The position numbers and the translations under genes were made by a program. Source: Psychrobacillus sp. BL-248-WT-3 (lineage in GTDB: Bacteria > Bacillota > Bacilli > Bacillales_A > Planococcaceae). Taken from it: a DNA stretch of 37,738 nt. Shown here in pieces: positions 22,918 through 30,984 of this stretch (position 1 is its first letter; every line of letters starts with the position of its first letter). Below the pieces are notes generated by a model. It saw only the letters and a list, made by a program, of their open reading frames with translations. It searched no databases and was not told the origin of the DNA. The stretch covers positions 1 through 37,738 of the forward strand of contig NZ_JABAFC010000037.1 in assembly GCF_012843435.1 (NCBI RefSeq), in the 5' to 3' direction.

Positions 22918-23397
22918 ATGAGAAAAGAACCAATTAATCGAATATCCGTAAAAGGTTTAAGAGTGTGGAGAATTTATGGCATCATACAAACCCTAATTGT
23001 TTTGTTATTAGGCATTGGTACAGGAGTAATCAATTATTTTACGGGAAACTACATATGGTTATACATAGTGGCAGGAGCAGTAGTATTGCTATTTGGATAT
23101 TTATTCATTTATTTATTTCCAAAGGTAAGATGGAGCAGATGGAGATACGAGGTAAGGGATCAGGAAATAGAACTACAGCATGGTCTATTTGTTGTGAAGA
23201 GAACGCTAGTCCCAATGGTTAGAGTGCAACATGTAGACACAGAGCAAGGACCGATTTTACGTAAGTATGATTTGTCGTCTATTACTATCTCAACGGCTGC
23301 TACCAGCCACACAATTCCCGCATTAATAACAGAAGAGGCGGATGAGCTACGAGGAAGAATTTCGGTGCTAGCAAGGGTGGCGGAAGAAGATGTCTAA
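22918..23397 (+). CDS. ydbS: bPH2 domain membrane protein YdbS
   Basis: The 159-aa protein has two membrane segments (about 18-40 and 46-68) followed by one bacterial pleckstrin-homology-like bPH2 domain (about 75-155; GLFVVKRTLVPMVRVQHVDTEQGPILRKYDL). The length equals B. subtilis YdbS. Together with YdbT it gives intrinsic resistance to membrane-active antimicrobials in B. subtilis. The ATG at 22912 is only 3 nt from GAGG; the one at 22918, 9 nt away, is preferred. It overlaps ydbT by 8 bases and sits behind a consensus sigma-W promoter. Confidence 0.87.
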   Translation: MRKEPINRISVKGLRVWRIYGIIQTLIVLLLGIGTGVINYFTGNYIWLYIVAGAVVLLFGYLFIYLFPKVRWSRWRYEVRDQEIELQHGLFVVKRTLVPMVRVQHVDTEQGPILRKYDLSSITISTAATSHTIPALITEEADELRGRISVLARVAEEDV

Positions 23398-24886
23398 AGA
23401 AAAGTATAGACTTCACCCAATTTCTGCCGTTATAAATTTTGTGAAAGTCTTAAAGGAAATGATTCTACCGTTAATCGTTCTAGTGTTAGTCAATGGTTTT
23501 GGAGACGATGCAAACTTTTGGTCTGGACTTTTCACTTACGGCATTTACGGAGTACTGCTTTTGTTCATGCTAATCAGTGGAATTATTAAATGGAGAAGAT
23601 TTCGCTATTGGTTTGAAGATGGGGAGCTGCGAATAGAGTATGGTCTTTTTGTAAAGAAAAAGCGATATATCCCTTTTGAACGTATTCAGAGTCTTGACTA
23701 TACGGAAGGTATATTCCATCGACCATTTGGATTGGTAAAAGTAAAGGTGGAAACAGCAGGTGGAGGTCCTACAAAAGAGGCTGACGCTGAGCTTACTGCT
23801 ATTAGGAAAGAAGCCGCCGAGCAAATAAAGAAAGAAATCATGCTCGCTAAAGGTCAAAATGTACCTATTATAGAAGATGATTTAGAGGTTGAAGAGACAA
23901 TTATAGAAGAAAAGAAGCCAATTTTCCGAATGTCCACAAAGGATCTTCTCGTACTAGCGAGCACTTCAGGTGGTGTAGGAGTATTCTTTTCAGGTCTTGC
24001 AGTATTTGCATCCCAGTTCTCAGAGTTTATACCCTATGAAACTATTTATAACGAAATTATGATTTTCATCAAATTTGGAGTGCTTATGGTAGTCTTAGTA
24101 ATCTTCGCTGTTTTACTTATGGCTTGGATTGTTTCAGTTCTGTTAACCTTTATCAACTATTATGATTTTACAATAAAGATAGAGGATGACGAGATTATTA
24201 TTACTAGAGGACTTTTAGAGAAAAAGAAAATTACAATTCCTTTAACTCGGATACAAGGGATCCGATTAGTAGAAAACCCTCTTCGTCAGCTTACTGGATA
24301 TGCTACGGTAACGGTAGATAGTGCAGGAGGGTCAATGGCAGAAAAAGATGAAACCATTCGTTTATTGCCATTAATAAAGAAAGCAGAGATTTATCCAATC
24401 TTAGAAGAAATTTTCCCTGATTTTCAAATGCAACCTAACTTTCAAAGAGTGCCAAGTAAATCTCGAAAATTCTTCTATCGCTTAGATTTGCTGTGGATTT
24501 TACCTATAGCTGCCACAGTTATTTACTTCTTTTATCCATATGGATTATTATCACTTCTACTAATCCCCGCAAGCTTTGGATTAGGCTTGTGGCAGAAGAG
24601 AACAGCTGGTTTTTATATAGAAGAGACACAGTTAGTTGCCCAATATCGATTATTTAGTAGAGTGACTGTTTGGATGGAGAAAAGAAGGATTCAATCGATG
24701 ACAGCTCGTACTACGTACTTTCAGAAGAAATCAGACGTTTCTTCTGTAGTAGTAACTATAAAATCAGGGGTTGGCGGGGCAGAAACAGTGATTCCTCATA
24801 TCGAGAAGGAACATTCTGAAAACCTATTAAGCTGGTATGAGCCAATACGAAAGCCTAAAATAGATATAGAACAAGAGATGGAATGA
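23390..24886 (+). CDS. ydbT: Triple bPH2 domain membrane protein YdbT
   Basis: The 498-aa protein has pairs of membrane segments alternating with three bPH2 domains. The first (about 55-130) includes GLFVKKKRYIPFERIQSLDYTEGIFHRPFGL. The second (about 260-345) includes GLLEKKKITIPLTRIQGIRLVENPLRQLTGY. The third (about 400-480) includes LFSRVTVWMEKRRIQSM and ends before VIPHIEKEHSENLL. An acidic linker (VPIIEDDLEVEETIIEE, about 158-175) separates halves. Size and order equal B. subtilis YdbT. The start overlaps the end of ydbS, showing translational coupling. Confidence 0.88.
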   Translation: MSKEKYRLHPISAVINFVKVLKEMILPLIVLVLVNGFGDDANFWSGLFTYGIYGVLLLFMLISGIIKWRRFRYWFEDGELRIEYGLFVKKKRYIPFERIQSLDYTEGIFHRPFGLVKVKVETAGGGPTKEADAELTAIRKEAAEQIKKEIMLAKGQNVPIIEDDLEVEETIIEEKKPIFRMSTKDLLVLASTSGGVGVFFSGLAVFASQFSEFIPYETIYNEIMIFIKFGVLMVVLVIFAVLLMAWIVSVLLTFINYYDFTIKIEDDEIIITRGLLEKKKITIPLTRIQGIRLVENPLRQLTGYATVTVDSAGGSMAEKDETIRLLPLIKKAEIYPILEEIFPDFQMQPNFQRVPSKSRKFFYRLDLLWILPIAATVIYFFYPYGLLSLLLIPASFGLGLWQKRTAGFYIEETQLVAQYRLFSRVTVWMEKRRIQSMTARTTYFQKKSDVSSVVVTIKSGVGGAETVIPHIEKEHSENLLSWYEPIRKPKIDIEQEME

Positions 24887-24904
24887 TAATTATTTTGTCC
24901 ATAA

Positions 24905-24942
24905 AAAAACGTGAAATCGGAAAAACTCGATTTCACGTTTTT
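24905..24942. terminator. Bidirectional terminator between ydbT and rhomboid gene
   Basis: AAAAACGTGAAATCG (24905-24919) pairs perfectly with CGATTTCACGTTTTT (24928-24942), loop of eight bases, with A and T runs at the ends for both convergent genes. Confidence 0.88.
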
Positions 24943-24995
24943 ACTTTCTAAGTAAGAAATCTTTCTATTCTAGTTGTTTTGTGTACAATAGTAAG

Positions 24996-25625
24996 TTACT
25001 TAACCACTCTGTATGGATTCTTCTTTTTCTTCCAGGAAGCAATTCGTTTAGGATGAAAAAAGATCATTCCAAGTATAAATCCTGTGATTAGACCGCCAAG
25101 ATGAGCGGTCACCCCTACATTCGGTTGTAGGAATGATAGAATGACACCAATTACGATGATAGGTATGATAATCTGTCTGAGCTGGGGTAATAAGTGTTTC
25201 GTGTAATAAACTAACGCAGCAAAAGCACCTAAAATTCCGTATATTGCTCCACTAGCTCCAAGGCCAGCGTAATTCCAGTCATGAATCAAATAAGTTGCTA
25301 CATTACCCATGAAGCCTGATAGGAAGTAGATGGTTAAGAACCTAGCTTTACCAGTAAGCTGTTCCAACTCTGGACCGAAGATGTATAAAGAGAACATATT
25401 AAATAGTAAGTGAGCAAATCCTGCATGCAAGAACATGGAAGTGATTAATCTCCAATATTCACCCTCTGCAATGAGTAGGTTAACCCCCATCCCCATATAC
25501 CGCAAATAGATCCCATAAACCGGTATAATAGTTAGTAGGAAGATAAAAATATTGATGGCTAATAAGGTAGAAACAATCGGATATAATTTTATGTATTGTT
25601 TAAAGCTTTCTCTTCTGGAGAACAT
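24996..25625 (-). CDS. ydcA: Rhomboid family intramembrane serine protease
   Basis: The 209-aa protein has six or seven membrane segments and the rhomboid catalytic dyad: Ser125 in GASGAIYG and His175 in TAHLGGLITGF. Asn76 in HLLFNMFSLYIFG and the preceding HAGFAH are the usual oxyanion and structural elements. The C terminus is basic (HPKRIASWKKKKNPYR). Position next to acpS matches B. subtilis YdcA. Cleaves membrane proteins within the bilayer; the target is unknown. ATG 25625 is preceded by GAGGTGAGAG. Divergent from acpS. Confidence 0.88.
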   Translation of the reverse strand: MFSRRESFKQYIKLYPIVSTLLAINIFIFLLTIIPVYGIYLRYMGMGVNLLIAEGEYWRLITSMFLHAGFAHLLFNMFSLYIFGPELEQLTGKARFLTIYFLSGFMGNVATYLIHDWNYAGLGASGAIYGILGAFAALVYYTKHLLPQLRQIIIPIIVIGVILSFLQPNVGVTAHLGGLITGFILGMIFFHPKRIASWKKKKNPYRVVK

Positions 25626-25692
25626 ACTCTCACCTCGAATTTCTTATTAATAGTATATCTTGTAAAGACCATATAGGAAAGGAAGAACATTC

Positions 25693-26046
25693 ATGATAAC
25701 TGGTATTGGTTTAGACATAACTGAAATAAAAAAAATAGAATCCATTTTAACTAAAACTTCAAAGTTTGTTACGCGTGTTTTAACAAAAAAAGAAAAAGAA
25801 ATTATGGAGACTTTATCAGGTGCTCGGCAATTAGAATTTTTAGCTGGAAGATTTGCAGCTAAAGAAGCATTCTCTAAGGCAATAGGCACCGGTATTGGGA
25901 AGCAATGTAGCTTTCAAGATATAGAAATTTTAAAAGAAAGTTCTGGGAAACCTATATTATATTTTAAGGAAAAGCCTATAAATGGCTTTGTTTCTATCAC
26001 TCACACAAAAGATTATGCTGCTGCACAAGTAATTCTTCAATCATAA
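25693..26046 (+). CDS. acpS: Holo-[acyl-carrier-protein] synthase
   Basis: AcpS transfers 4'-phosphopantetheine from CoA to the conserved serine of apo-ACP, activating fatty acid synthesis. The 117-aa length is typical of trimeric AcpS. Magnesium-binding residues are seen in GIGLDITEI (Asp8) and RFAAKEAFSKA (Glu about 58), and the C-terminal SITHTKDYAAA is the usual end motif. ATG 25693 follows AAAGGAAG. It is divergent from the rhomboid gene and leads the acpS-ydcC-alr string as in B. subtilis. Confidence 0.93.
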   Translation: MITGIGLDITEIKKIESILTKTSKFVTRVLTKKEKEIMETLSGARQLEFLAGRFAAKEAFSKAIGTGIGKQCSFQDIEILKESSGKPILYFKEKPINGFVSITHTKDYAAAQVILQS

Positions 26047-26052
26047 CCGGTC

Positions 26053-26101
26053 GTCCACCTACATACAATGAACGAAGGCAGTGATAATAGAAAGGGTGGA
26101 C
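26053..26101 (+). promoter_or_regulatory. Inverted repeat pairing with the ydcC ribosome binding site
   Basis: GTCCACC (26053-26059) can pair with GGTGGAC (26095-26101), which is part of the AAGGGTGG ribosome binding site of ydcC; one extra T-G pair extends it. The loop is 34-35 nt and the stem only 7-8 bp, so the structure is plausible but not strong. Confidence 0.38.
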
Positions 26102-26105
26102 AAAA

Positions 26106-27128
26106 TTGAAGAGCCTAGTGGCTAGACTGGTAGTTTTATTTGCAATGATTCTGGTACTATCTGCATGTGGAGCTGAATCGAAGGAAGACGTAGTAAAGAA
26201 ATTGAGCAACAAATGGAGTGACGCAAAGGGATATGAACTAACTGCAGAAATGAGTATTCTAACAGGTGCAGAGCCAAGAGTTTATGATGTGGAAGTTTGG
26301 CATACTAAACCAGACTTTTATCGTGTTAAAGTTTCTGATGCAAATGCAGAAAACACACAAATGATTGTTCGTAATGCAGAAGGTGTTTTCGTCGTTACAC
26401 CTGCCCTTAACAAAACTTACAAATTCCAAAGTAAGTGGCCTTCAGAAAATAGCCAAGCGTATTTAATTGGCTCGTTAGCAGAGGACATTAAGAAAGACAA
26501 AGCTGCTACATTTAAAGAAGAAGGAAATAAATATGTATTTGAAGCTAAAACTACTAATAATCACAAAAATATGCTTCCGACTCAAAAAATCTATATCGAC
26601 AAAAAGACGATGTTACCAACAGACGTTTCGATATTAAATGAAAATCAAGAGGAACAGATTCATATCAAGTTTGATAAAGTCTCTTTAGGAAAAACACGAG
26701 CTGCTGGAGACTATAAAATTGAACAAACACCTGCTGCTCAGGCTGAAGGAAATACAGTCGAGGCATCAGCTGAGTTAGAAAATAGAGACTTTGAAACGCA
26801 CTACCCAGTTATTAAATGGGAAGATACTCATCTAATGGAAGAGAAGGTTATACAATTAGAAAATCAAAAACGAGTAGTGCTGACTTTTAGTGGAGGAGAC
26901 AAGGATTTTACAGTCATCCAACAATTGAGCGATGCCTCAATGCCGTCTACTATTCCGGTGTTTGCGCCTGGTGATCCAGTTGATTTAGGTGTGGCAATAG
27001 GAGCAGTTACAGATCAATCTATTAGCTGGGAACAAGATGGGATGTCGTTCTTTATTGCCTCCTCTTCACTAACTAAAGAGGAAATGATAGAGGTAGCAGC
27101 TTCGATGACAGTTACTGAATTAAAGTGA
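26106..27128 (+). CDS. ydcC: LolA-like lipoprotein YdcC
   Basis: The 340-aa lipoprotein is exported and lipidated. The signal peptide MKSLVARLVVLFAMILVLSAC ends in the lipobox LSAC with Cys21. The mature part resembles the LolA/LolB-like outer-membrane-lipoprotein-sorting fold that Bacillus keeps in YdcC, with a DUF4367-like end (EDTHLMEEKVIQ to SLTKEEMIEVAASM). The start is TTG at 26106 after AAGGGTGG. It lies between acpS and alr as in B. subtilis. Function in Gram-positives is not well defined; a role in germination or envelope has been suggested for relatives. Confidence 0.85.
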   Translation: MKSLVARLVVLFAMILVLSACGAESKEDVVKKLSNKWSDAKGYELTAEMSILTGAEPRVYDVEVWHTKPDFYRVKVSDANAENTQMIVRNAEGVFVVTPALNKTYKFQSKWPSENSQAYLIGSLAEDIKKDKAATFKEEGNKYVFEAKTTNNHKNMLPTQKIYIDKKTMLPTDVSILNENQEEQIHIKFDKVSLGKTRAAGDYKIEQTPAAQAEGNTVEASAELENRDFETHYPVIKWEDTHLMEEKVIQLENQKRVVLTFSGGDKDFTVIQQLSDASMPSTIPVFAPGDPVDLGVAIGAVTDQSISWEQDGMSFFIASSSLTKEEMIEVAASMTVTELK

Positions 27129-27141
27129 TTATAGGTTGACG

Positions 27142-27191
27142 ACCTCTTCTTCCAAGGAGCATAATAATTTTAAAGACTTGGAAGAAGAGGT
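27142..27191 (+). promoter_or_regulatory. Hairpin sequestering the alr ribosome binding site
   Basis: ACCTCTTCTTCCAAG (27142-27156) pairs without a mismatch with CTTGGAAGAAGAGGT (27177-27191), a 15-bp stem with a 20-nt loop. The right arm contains AGAAGAGG, the only good ribosome binding site for the ATG at 27198. No T run follows, so it is not a normal terminator. The stem would block initiation unless opened. Confidence 0.65.
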
Positions 27192-27197
27192 TTAATA

Positions 27198-28304
27198 ATG
27201 TCACAAAAGCTATATAGACCAACTTTTATAGAAATAGATTTACTAGCAATACAAACTAATATAGAGCGGTTAAAAGAGACTTTACCATCTTCCACTCAAA
27301 TAATTGCAGTAGTAAAAGCAAATGCATATGGACATGGAGACATTGAGGTGGCACAAGCTGCTCTTCAATCAGGTGCTTCTATGCTTGCTGTAGCCACTCC
27401 CGAGGAAGCATTACATCTAAGAGGAGCTGGCATAAAAGCTGAGATTCTTGTTTTGGGAGCTGCGCCACCTTCTTTTTTACCGGAGGCTAATGCCCAGAAT
27501 ATTACTCTTACAGCTTATTCATGTGAATGGATTTATGCTACAAAAGAGTTTAAAAGTAATGTGAAGATCCATATTAAAATAGATAGTGGTATGGGAAGAA
27601 TAGGATTCTCAAATAAAGAAGAACTGAAAGAAGCTTTAGCTTTTATAAAGGAATCTAGTAGCTTAGAAATTACGGGTGCTTATACCCACTTTGCTACTGC
27701 AGACGATGAGGATACCGAGTATTTTAATAAGCAAGTCAAAAAATTTAACTCCTTTTTAGGGTTATTTGAACAAAAGCCTGCTATGATTCACGCTTCCAAT
27801 AGTGCTGCTGCACTGCAACATCCTAGTCAAAGCTGGGATGCAGTCCGTTTCGGTATATCTATGTATGGAATAGCTCCTTCACCATTTTTGAATAATCATC
27901 TTCCTTTCCCTTTGGAAAAGCCTCTTTCTTTGTATACAGAAATAATACATGTAAAGAAGGTTAATGAGGGAGACTCAATAGGATATGGTGCGTCCTATAC
28001 AGCTAAAACCGAAGAATGGATTGGCACATTACCAATTGGCTATGCGGATGGGCTACTTAGAAAACTCCATACAGAGCATGTGTTAGTTAAAGGGAAAAGA
28101 ATGCCGTTCGTCGGAAAGATTTGTATGGATCAATGTATGATACGTCTAGATGGCCCAACGAAAGTCGGAGAAAAAGTTGTCTTAATAGGAAAACAAGGAG
28201 ACGAGGAAATCGAGGTTGAAGAATGGGCAAAAACGCTTCAAACGATTCCATATGAAGTATGCTGTACCTTATCTACTAGAATACCTAGAATTTATCGCAA
28301 GTAA
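27198..28304 (+). CDS. alr: Alanine racemase
   Basis: Alr interconverts L- and D-alanine with PLP and so supplies Ddl. The 368-aa fold-type III enzyme has PLP Lys40 in AVVKANAYGHG and the opposite catalytic base Tyr263 in SIGYGASYTAK. IDSGMGRIGF and the GTLPIGYADGLLR and CMDQCMIRL stretches are also family hallmarks. Sequence order matches Geobacillus Alr. Its ribosome binding site lies in a perfect 15-bp hairpin, an unusual feature. Between ydcC and the NdoAI-NdoA pair, as in B. subtilis (dal). Confidence 0.94.
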   Translation: MSQKLYRPTFIEIDLLAIQTNIERLKETLPSSTQIIAVVKANAYGHGDIEVAQAALQSGASMLAVATPEEALHLRGAGIKAEILVLGAAPPSFLPEANAQNITLTAYSCEWIYATKEFKSNVKIHIKIDSGMGRIGFSNKEELKEALAFIKESSSLEITGAYTHFATADDEDTEYFNKQVKKFNSFLGLFEQKPAMIHASNSAAALQHPSQSWDAVRFGISMYGIAPSPFLNNHLPFPLEKPLSLYTEIIHVKKVNEGDSIGYGASYTAKTEEWIGTLPIGYADGLLRKLHTEHVLVKGKRMPFVGKICMDQCMIRLDGPTKVGEKVVLIGKQGDEEIEVEEWAKTLQTIPYEVCCTLSTRIPRIYRK

Positions 28305-28309
28305 ACTGT

Positions 28310-28425
28310 CGACAAAACGTAGTTCTTCATGCATAATTTGTCTAACCATTTCTTATAATGTCTTTTATTTCACGCCCAGTAATGGTAAGATGAAGTATAT
28401 TGTCAGATAGGGAAATGTTTTGTCG
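28310..28425 (+). promoter_or_regulatory. Long-range inverted repeat flanking the ndoAI leader
   Basis: CGACAAAACGT (28310-28320, six bases after the alr stop) pairs with ATGTTTTGTCG (28415-28425) over 11 bp with one G-T pair. The right arm ends on the first G of the GGAGG ribosome binding site of ndoAI. The enclosed 94 nt contain TATAAT (28354-28359) without a good -35. Confidence 0.4.
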
Positions 28426-28437
28426 GAGGTGTTTGCT

Positions 28438-28716
28438 GTGGTAAGTGATAAAAAGAAAAAAGAAGCGCTTATAGAGATTCCAATGCAAATGGGTAATGAG
28501 GAAAAGCAAGCTACACAATCATTACCAGGTAGGGAAAGCGTTGCTCGTGTACATGCAAATGAATATATAAAGAAAGGCCAGGCAAATCTTATAAGAGAAG
28601 CTATGATGAAAGGCTATGTTGAGATGTCTCATATTAACTTATCCATATGTACAGAGTGTCTACATGCGGAATATGAAGCCCAACATACGACAGAGCGACT
28701 CGTAAGTGGAGGATGA
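28438..28716 (+). CDS. ndoAI: Antitoxin NdoAI (EndoAI, MazE type), divergent N terminus
   Basis: The 92-aa antitoxin binds and inhibits NdoA and normally autorepresses the operon through a ribbon-helix-helix N terminus. The C-terminal half ([25 protein letters not shown]... to [10 protein letters not shown]) matches the toxin-binding part of B. subtilis EndoAI, including the end TxERLVSGG. The N-terminal half ([20 protein letters not shown]) keeps the right length but only weakly resembles the usual fold. The TTG at 28420 lies before GGAGG; GTG at 28438, 8 nt after it, gives nearly the B. subtilis length (93). It overlaps the ndoA ribosome binding site. Confidence 0.85.
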   Translation: MVSDKKKKEALIEIPMQMGNEEKQATQSLPGRESVARVHANEYIKKGQANLIREAMMKGYVEMSHINLSICTECLHAEYEAQHTTERLVSGG

Positions 28717-28720
28717 AAAC

Positions 28721-29071
28721 TTGATCGTAAAACGTGGGGACGTTTTTTTTGCAGATTTATCACCAGTAGTCGGGTCTGAGCAAGGTGGAACCAGACCCGT
28801 ATTGGTGATACAAAATGATATCGGGAATCGGTTTAGTCCGACTGTAATTGTGGCAGCAATCACCGCTCAGATTCAAAAAGCGAAGTTGCCAACACATGTA
28901 GAAATCAATGCAAAAGAGTATGATTTTGAACGTGATTCAGTTATATTATTAGAACAATTACGAACTATTGATAAGTCGAGGCTTACAGATAAAATTACAC
29001 ATTTAGATGAAGATGTAATGGAAGAAGTCGATCATGCACTAGGCATCAGTTTAGGAATCGTAAAATTTTAA
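28721..29071 (+). CDS. ndoA: mRNA endoribonuclease toxin NdoA (EndoA, MazF type)
   Basis: NdoA cuts single-stranded mRNA at UACAU-type sites in B. subtilis. The 116 aa equal the B. subtilis length and most of the sequence is near identical from memory: [21 protein letters not shown], then [18 protein letters not shown] and [20 protein letters not shown]. Catalytic Arg25 and Thr48 are present, so the toxin should be active. The longest frame begins with a GTG at 28706 just before GGAGG; TTG at 28721, 8 nt after GGAGG, is the start. Co-transcribed with ndoAI. Confidence 0.93.
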   Translation: MIVKRGDVFFADLSPVVGSEQGGTRPVLVIQNDIGNRFSPTVIVAAITAQIQKAKLPTHVEINAKEYDFERDSVILLEQLRTIDKSRLTDKITHLDEDVMEEVDHALGISLGIVKF

Positions 29072-29375
29072 ATACATAGACAAGACGCAATGTGTAGCCG
29101 ACAAATACGCATTGTGTTTTTTTATTTTCTTTTTATATGAGTTATGTGGAGAGTTTTCATTTAGAGTGAAAATTATTTTTCTTTAAAAATAAGAATTGCG
29201 CCATATATAGTGGTATTTATATAGATTTCTTTAAATGATTTACTGTGTGTAGAGTAGATTATGTTGCTTTTAAACAGCATAAAAAAACCTGCAAAGATAT
29301 TAATAGATGTAAATTCTTATAAGATTCGTTACAATATAATTACCATTTAAATAATGAGGAGCTGGGAACAACCAA
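29072..29375. other. 304-bp gap before the sigma-B module
   Basis: No gene is visible here. It holds the ndoA terminator (29085-29127), a weak AT-rich hairpin (about 29153-29173), and near the right end a TATAAT (29335-29340) without a good -35 that may be the -10 of the rsbR promoter. It is otherwise plain AT-rich sequence. Confidence 0.55.
29085..29127 (+). terminator. Terminator of ndoAI-ndoA
   Basis: ACGCAATGTG (29085-29094) pairs with CGCATTGTGT (29108-29117) over 10 bp including two G-U pairs, followed by a long T-rich tract. Confidence 0.8.
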
Positions 29376-30203
29376 ATGAATAAACAAATTGCTACATACA
29401 TTCGCGATAACATCGATATAATATTGGAAAAATGGAAAGTTAAGATGGAAGACGAAAAAGATGACCGTTTTTTTCAAATTATGTCAGATCAAGTTATTGA
29501 CCATACTGCACGCGAATTTGGGGAATTAATGATATCGAGTCTTACTGAAGATCAGGAAATTTATACAGGGAAGCTAAACGACTTTTCCGTACAAATTGTG
29601 CGCTACGGATGGTCCATATCTTTTGTTTTAAAATCATTGACTAACTTTACAGAAGTTATCTATGAAGATATGGAAAGTGCCGGACATTTAAATGAAAATA
29701 ATTATAAATCTTATCGCTCTATTTTGAACAATTGGCTTACGCCTCTTACTCATACAATTGTAGAAGCTTACTCTATTGTGTGGGAAAAAACAGTTAACCT
29801 ACAAAAGATAGCACTGCAGGAACTTTCAGCCTCTCTTATTCCTGTGTTTGAGAAAATCTCAGTGATGCCATTGGTTGGAACAATTGACACTGAGCGTGCA
29901 AAGCTTATAATGGAAAACTTACTGCAAGGAGTAGTGAAGCATCGTGCAGAAGTAGTGTTATTGGATATTACAGGAGTTCCAGTAGTAGACACGATGGTCG
30001 CTCATCATATTATTCAGGCTGCCGATGCAGTTCGTTTAGTAGGGGCAAAGTGTTTCTTAGTGGGAATTCGCCCAGAGATTGCTCAAACAATTGTAACGCT
30101 TGGTATTAATTTAAATGATTTTACAACAACAAGTACTTTGCAACGTGGAGTGGAACAAGCATTGGCACTAACAAATAGAGCGATAGTTGAGGTGAAATCA
30201 TAA
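29376..30203 (+). CDS. rsbR: Stressosome co-antagonist RsbR (RsbRA)
   Basis: RsbR is the stress-sensing subunit of the stressosome, the large complex with RsbS that holds the kinase RsbT. The 275-aa protein has a non-haem-globin-like N-terminal sensor domain (1-130), a linker helix (about 133-155) and a C-terminal STAS domain. Both RsbT target threonines are present: T172 in GTIDTERAK and T206 in [10 protein letters not shown] (T171 and T205 in B. subtilis). AGGAG lies 14 nt from the ATG, unusually far; GGGA nine bases away may serve instead. The stop overlaps the rsbS start. Confidence 0.93.
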   Translation: MNKQIATYIRDNIDIILEKWKVKMEDEKDDRFFQIMSDQVIDHTAREFGELMISSLTEDQEIYTGKLNDFSVQIVRYGWSISFVLKSLTNFTEVIYEDMESAGHLNENNYKSYRSILNNWLTPLTHTIVEAYSIVWEKTVNLQKIALQELSASLIPVFEKISVMPLVGTIDTERAKLIMENLLQGVVKHRAEVVLLDITGVPVVDTMVAHHIIQAADAVRLVGAKCFLVGIRPEIAQTIVTLGINLNDFTTTSTLQRGVEQALALTNRAIVEVKS

Positions 30204-30565
30204 TGATGACGCGGATTCCAATTTTGAAGTTAAGGGATTGTTTAATTGTATCCATACAATGGGAGCTAGATGATCAAACTGCTTTGTCATTTCAAGAGGA
30301 TTTATTGGACAAGCTGCATACGACAGCTGCTAGGGGAGTAGTTTTAGATTTAACACCGATAGACTTTATTGATTCTTTTATCGCTAAAGTCCTTGGAGAC
30401 GTCATTAATATGTCAGGTCTAATGGGAGCTAAAGTAGTGATAACGGGAATACAACCGGCCGTTGCAATCACATTAATCGAGTTAGGAATTAGACTTGAGA
30501 ATGTAGTAACTGCTTTAGACTTAGAAAATGGATTGGAAAAACTTGAACGAGAATTGGAGGACTAA
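30203..30565 (+). CDS. rsbS: Stressosome antagonist RsbS
   Basis: RsbS is the 120-aa single-STAS-domain core of the stressosome. It binds RsbT in unstressed cells and releases it when phosphorylated on the serine at position 58 ([13 protein letters not shown]; Ser59 in B. subtilis). The sequence is strongly conserved ([39 protein letters not shown]). The ATG overlaps the rsbR stop by one base and has GAGGTGA eight bases before it. rsbT follows after five bases. Confidence 0.94.
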   Translation: MMTRIPILKLRDCLIVSIQWELDDQTALSFQEDLLDKLHTTAARGVVLDLTPIDFIDSFIAKVLGDVINMSGLMGAKVVITGIQPAVAITLIELGIRLENVVTALDLENGLEKLERELED

Positions 30566-30570
30566 TCCAT

Positions 30571-30972
30571 ATGAATATGAAGTCTTCTGTTCACATTATA
30601 AGTGAGTGGGATATAGTAGCGGCAAGGCAACTGGGGAGAAACGAAGCAAAAGATGCTGGTTTTGGAACAGTTGACCAAGCTAGAATTACCACCGCTATTA
30701 GCGAGCTCGCTCGAAATATATATTTATACGCTGGAAAAGGAAATATTGAGATCAAACAAATTGTAGAAGGTAATCAAAAAGGGATTTTAATTATTGCTGC
30801 TGATGAAGGACCTGGTATTGCTGATGTCCGTAAAGTTATGGAAGATGGATATACCACTTCAGGAGGCTTGGGAGCAGGGTTACCAGGGGTGAAACGACTA
30901 ATGGACGATTTTAAAATCGAAACTGCAGTTGGAGATGGGACAACAATTATTGCCACTAAGTGGTTAAGGTAG
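30571..30972 (+). CDS. rsbT: Serine/threonine kinase RsbT
   Basis: RsbT is a GHKL-type kinase. It phosphorylates RsbS and RsbR, then leaves the stressosome to activate the phosphatase RsbU. The 133-aa length equals B. subtilis. GHKL motifs are visible: the N-box ISELARNIYLYA, the G1 box ADEGPGIAD and the G2 region GGLGAGLPGVKRLMDDF. The ATG at 30571 is 10 nt from GGAGG; the next in-frame ATG (30577) is farther. Twelve bases separate it from rsbU. Confidence 0.94.
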   Translation: MNMKSSVHIISEWDIVAARQLGRNEAKDAGFGTVDQARITTAISELARNIYLYAGKGNIEIKQIVEGNQKGILIIAADEGPGIADVRKVMEDGYTTSGGLGAGLPGVKRLMDDFKIETAVGDGTTIIATKWLR

Positions 30973-30984
30973 GAGGTAAGATAA

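Noticed and set aside
28420-28600. Frameshift in the ndoAI N-terminal half
   Set aside because: With the GTG start the protein is 92 aa against 93 in B. subtilis, so the poor N-terminal match is better explained by divergence than by a shifted frame.
29151-29180. Second terminator after ndoA
   Set aside because: The stem is only about 7 bp and AT-rich; the strong terminator at 29085-29127 already explains the end of the transcript.
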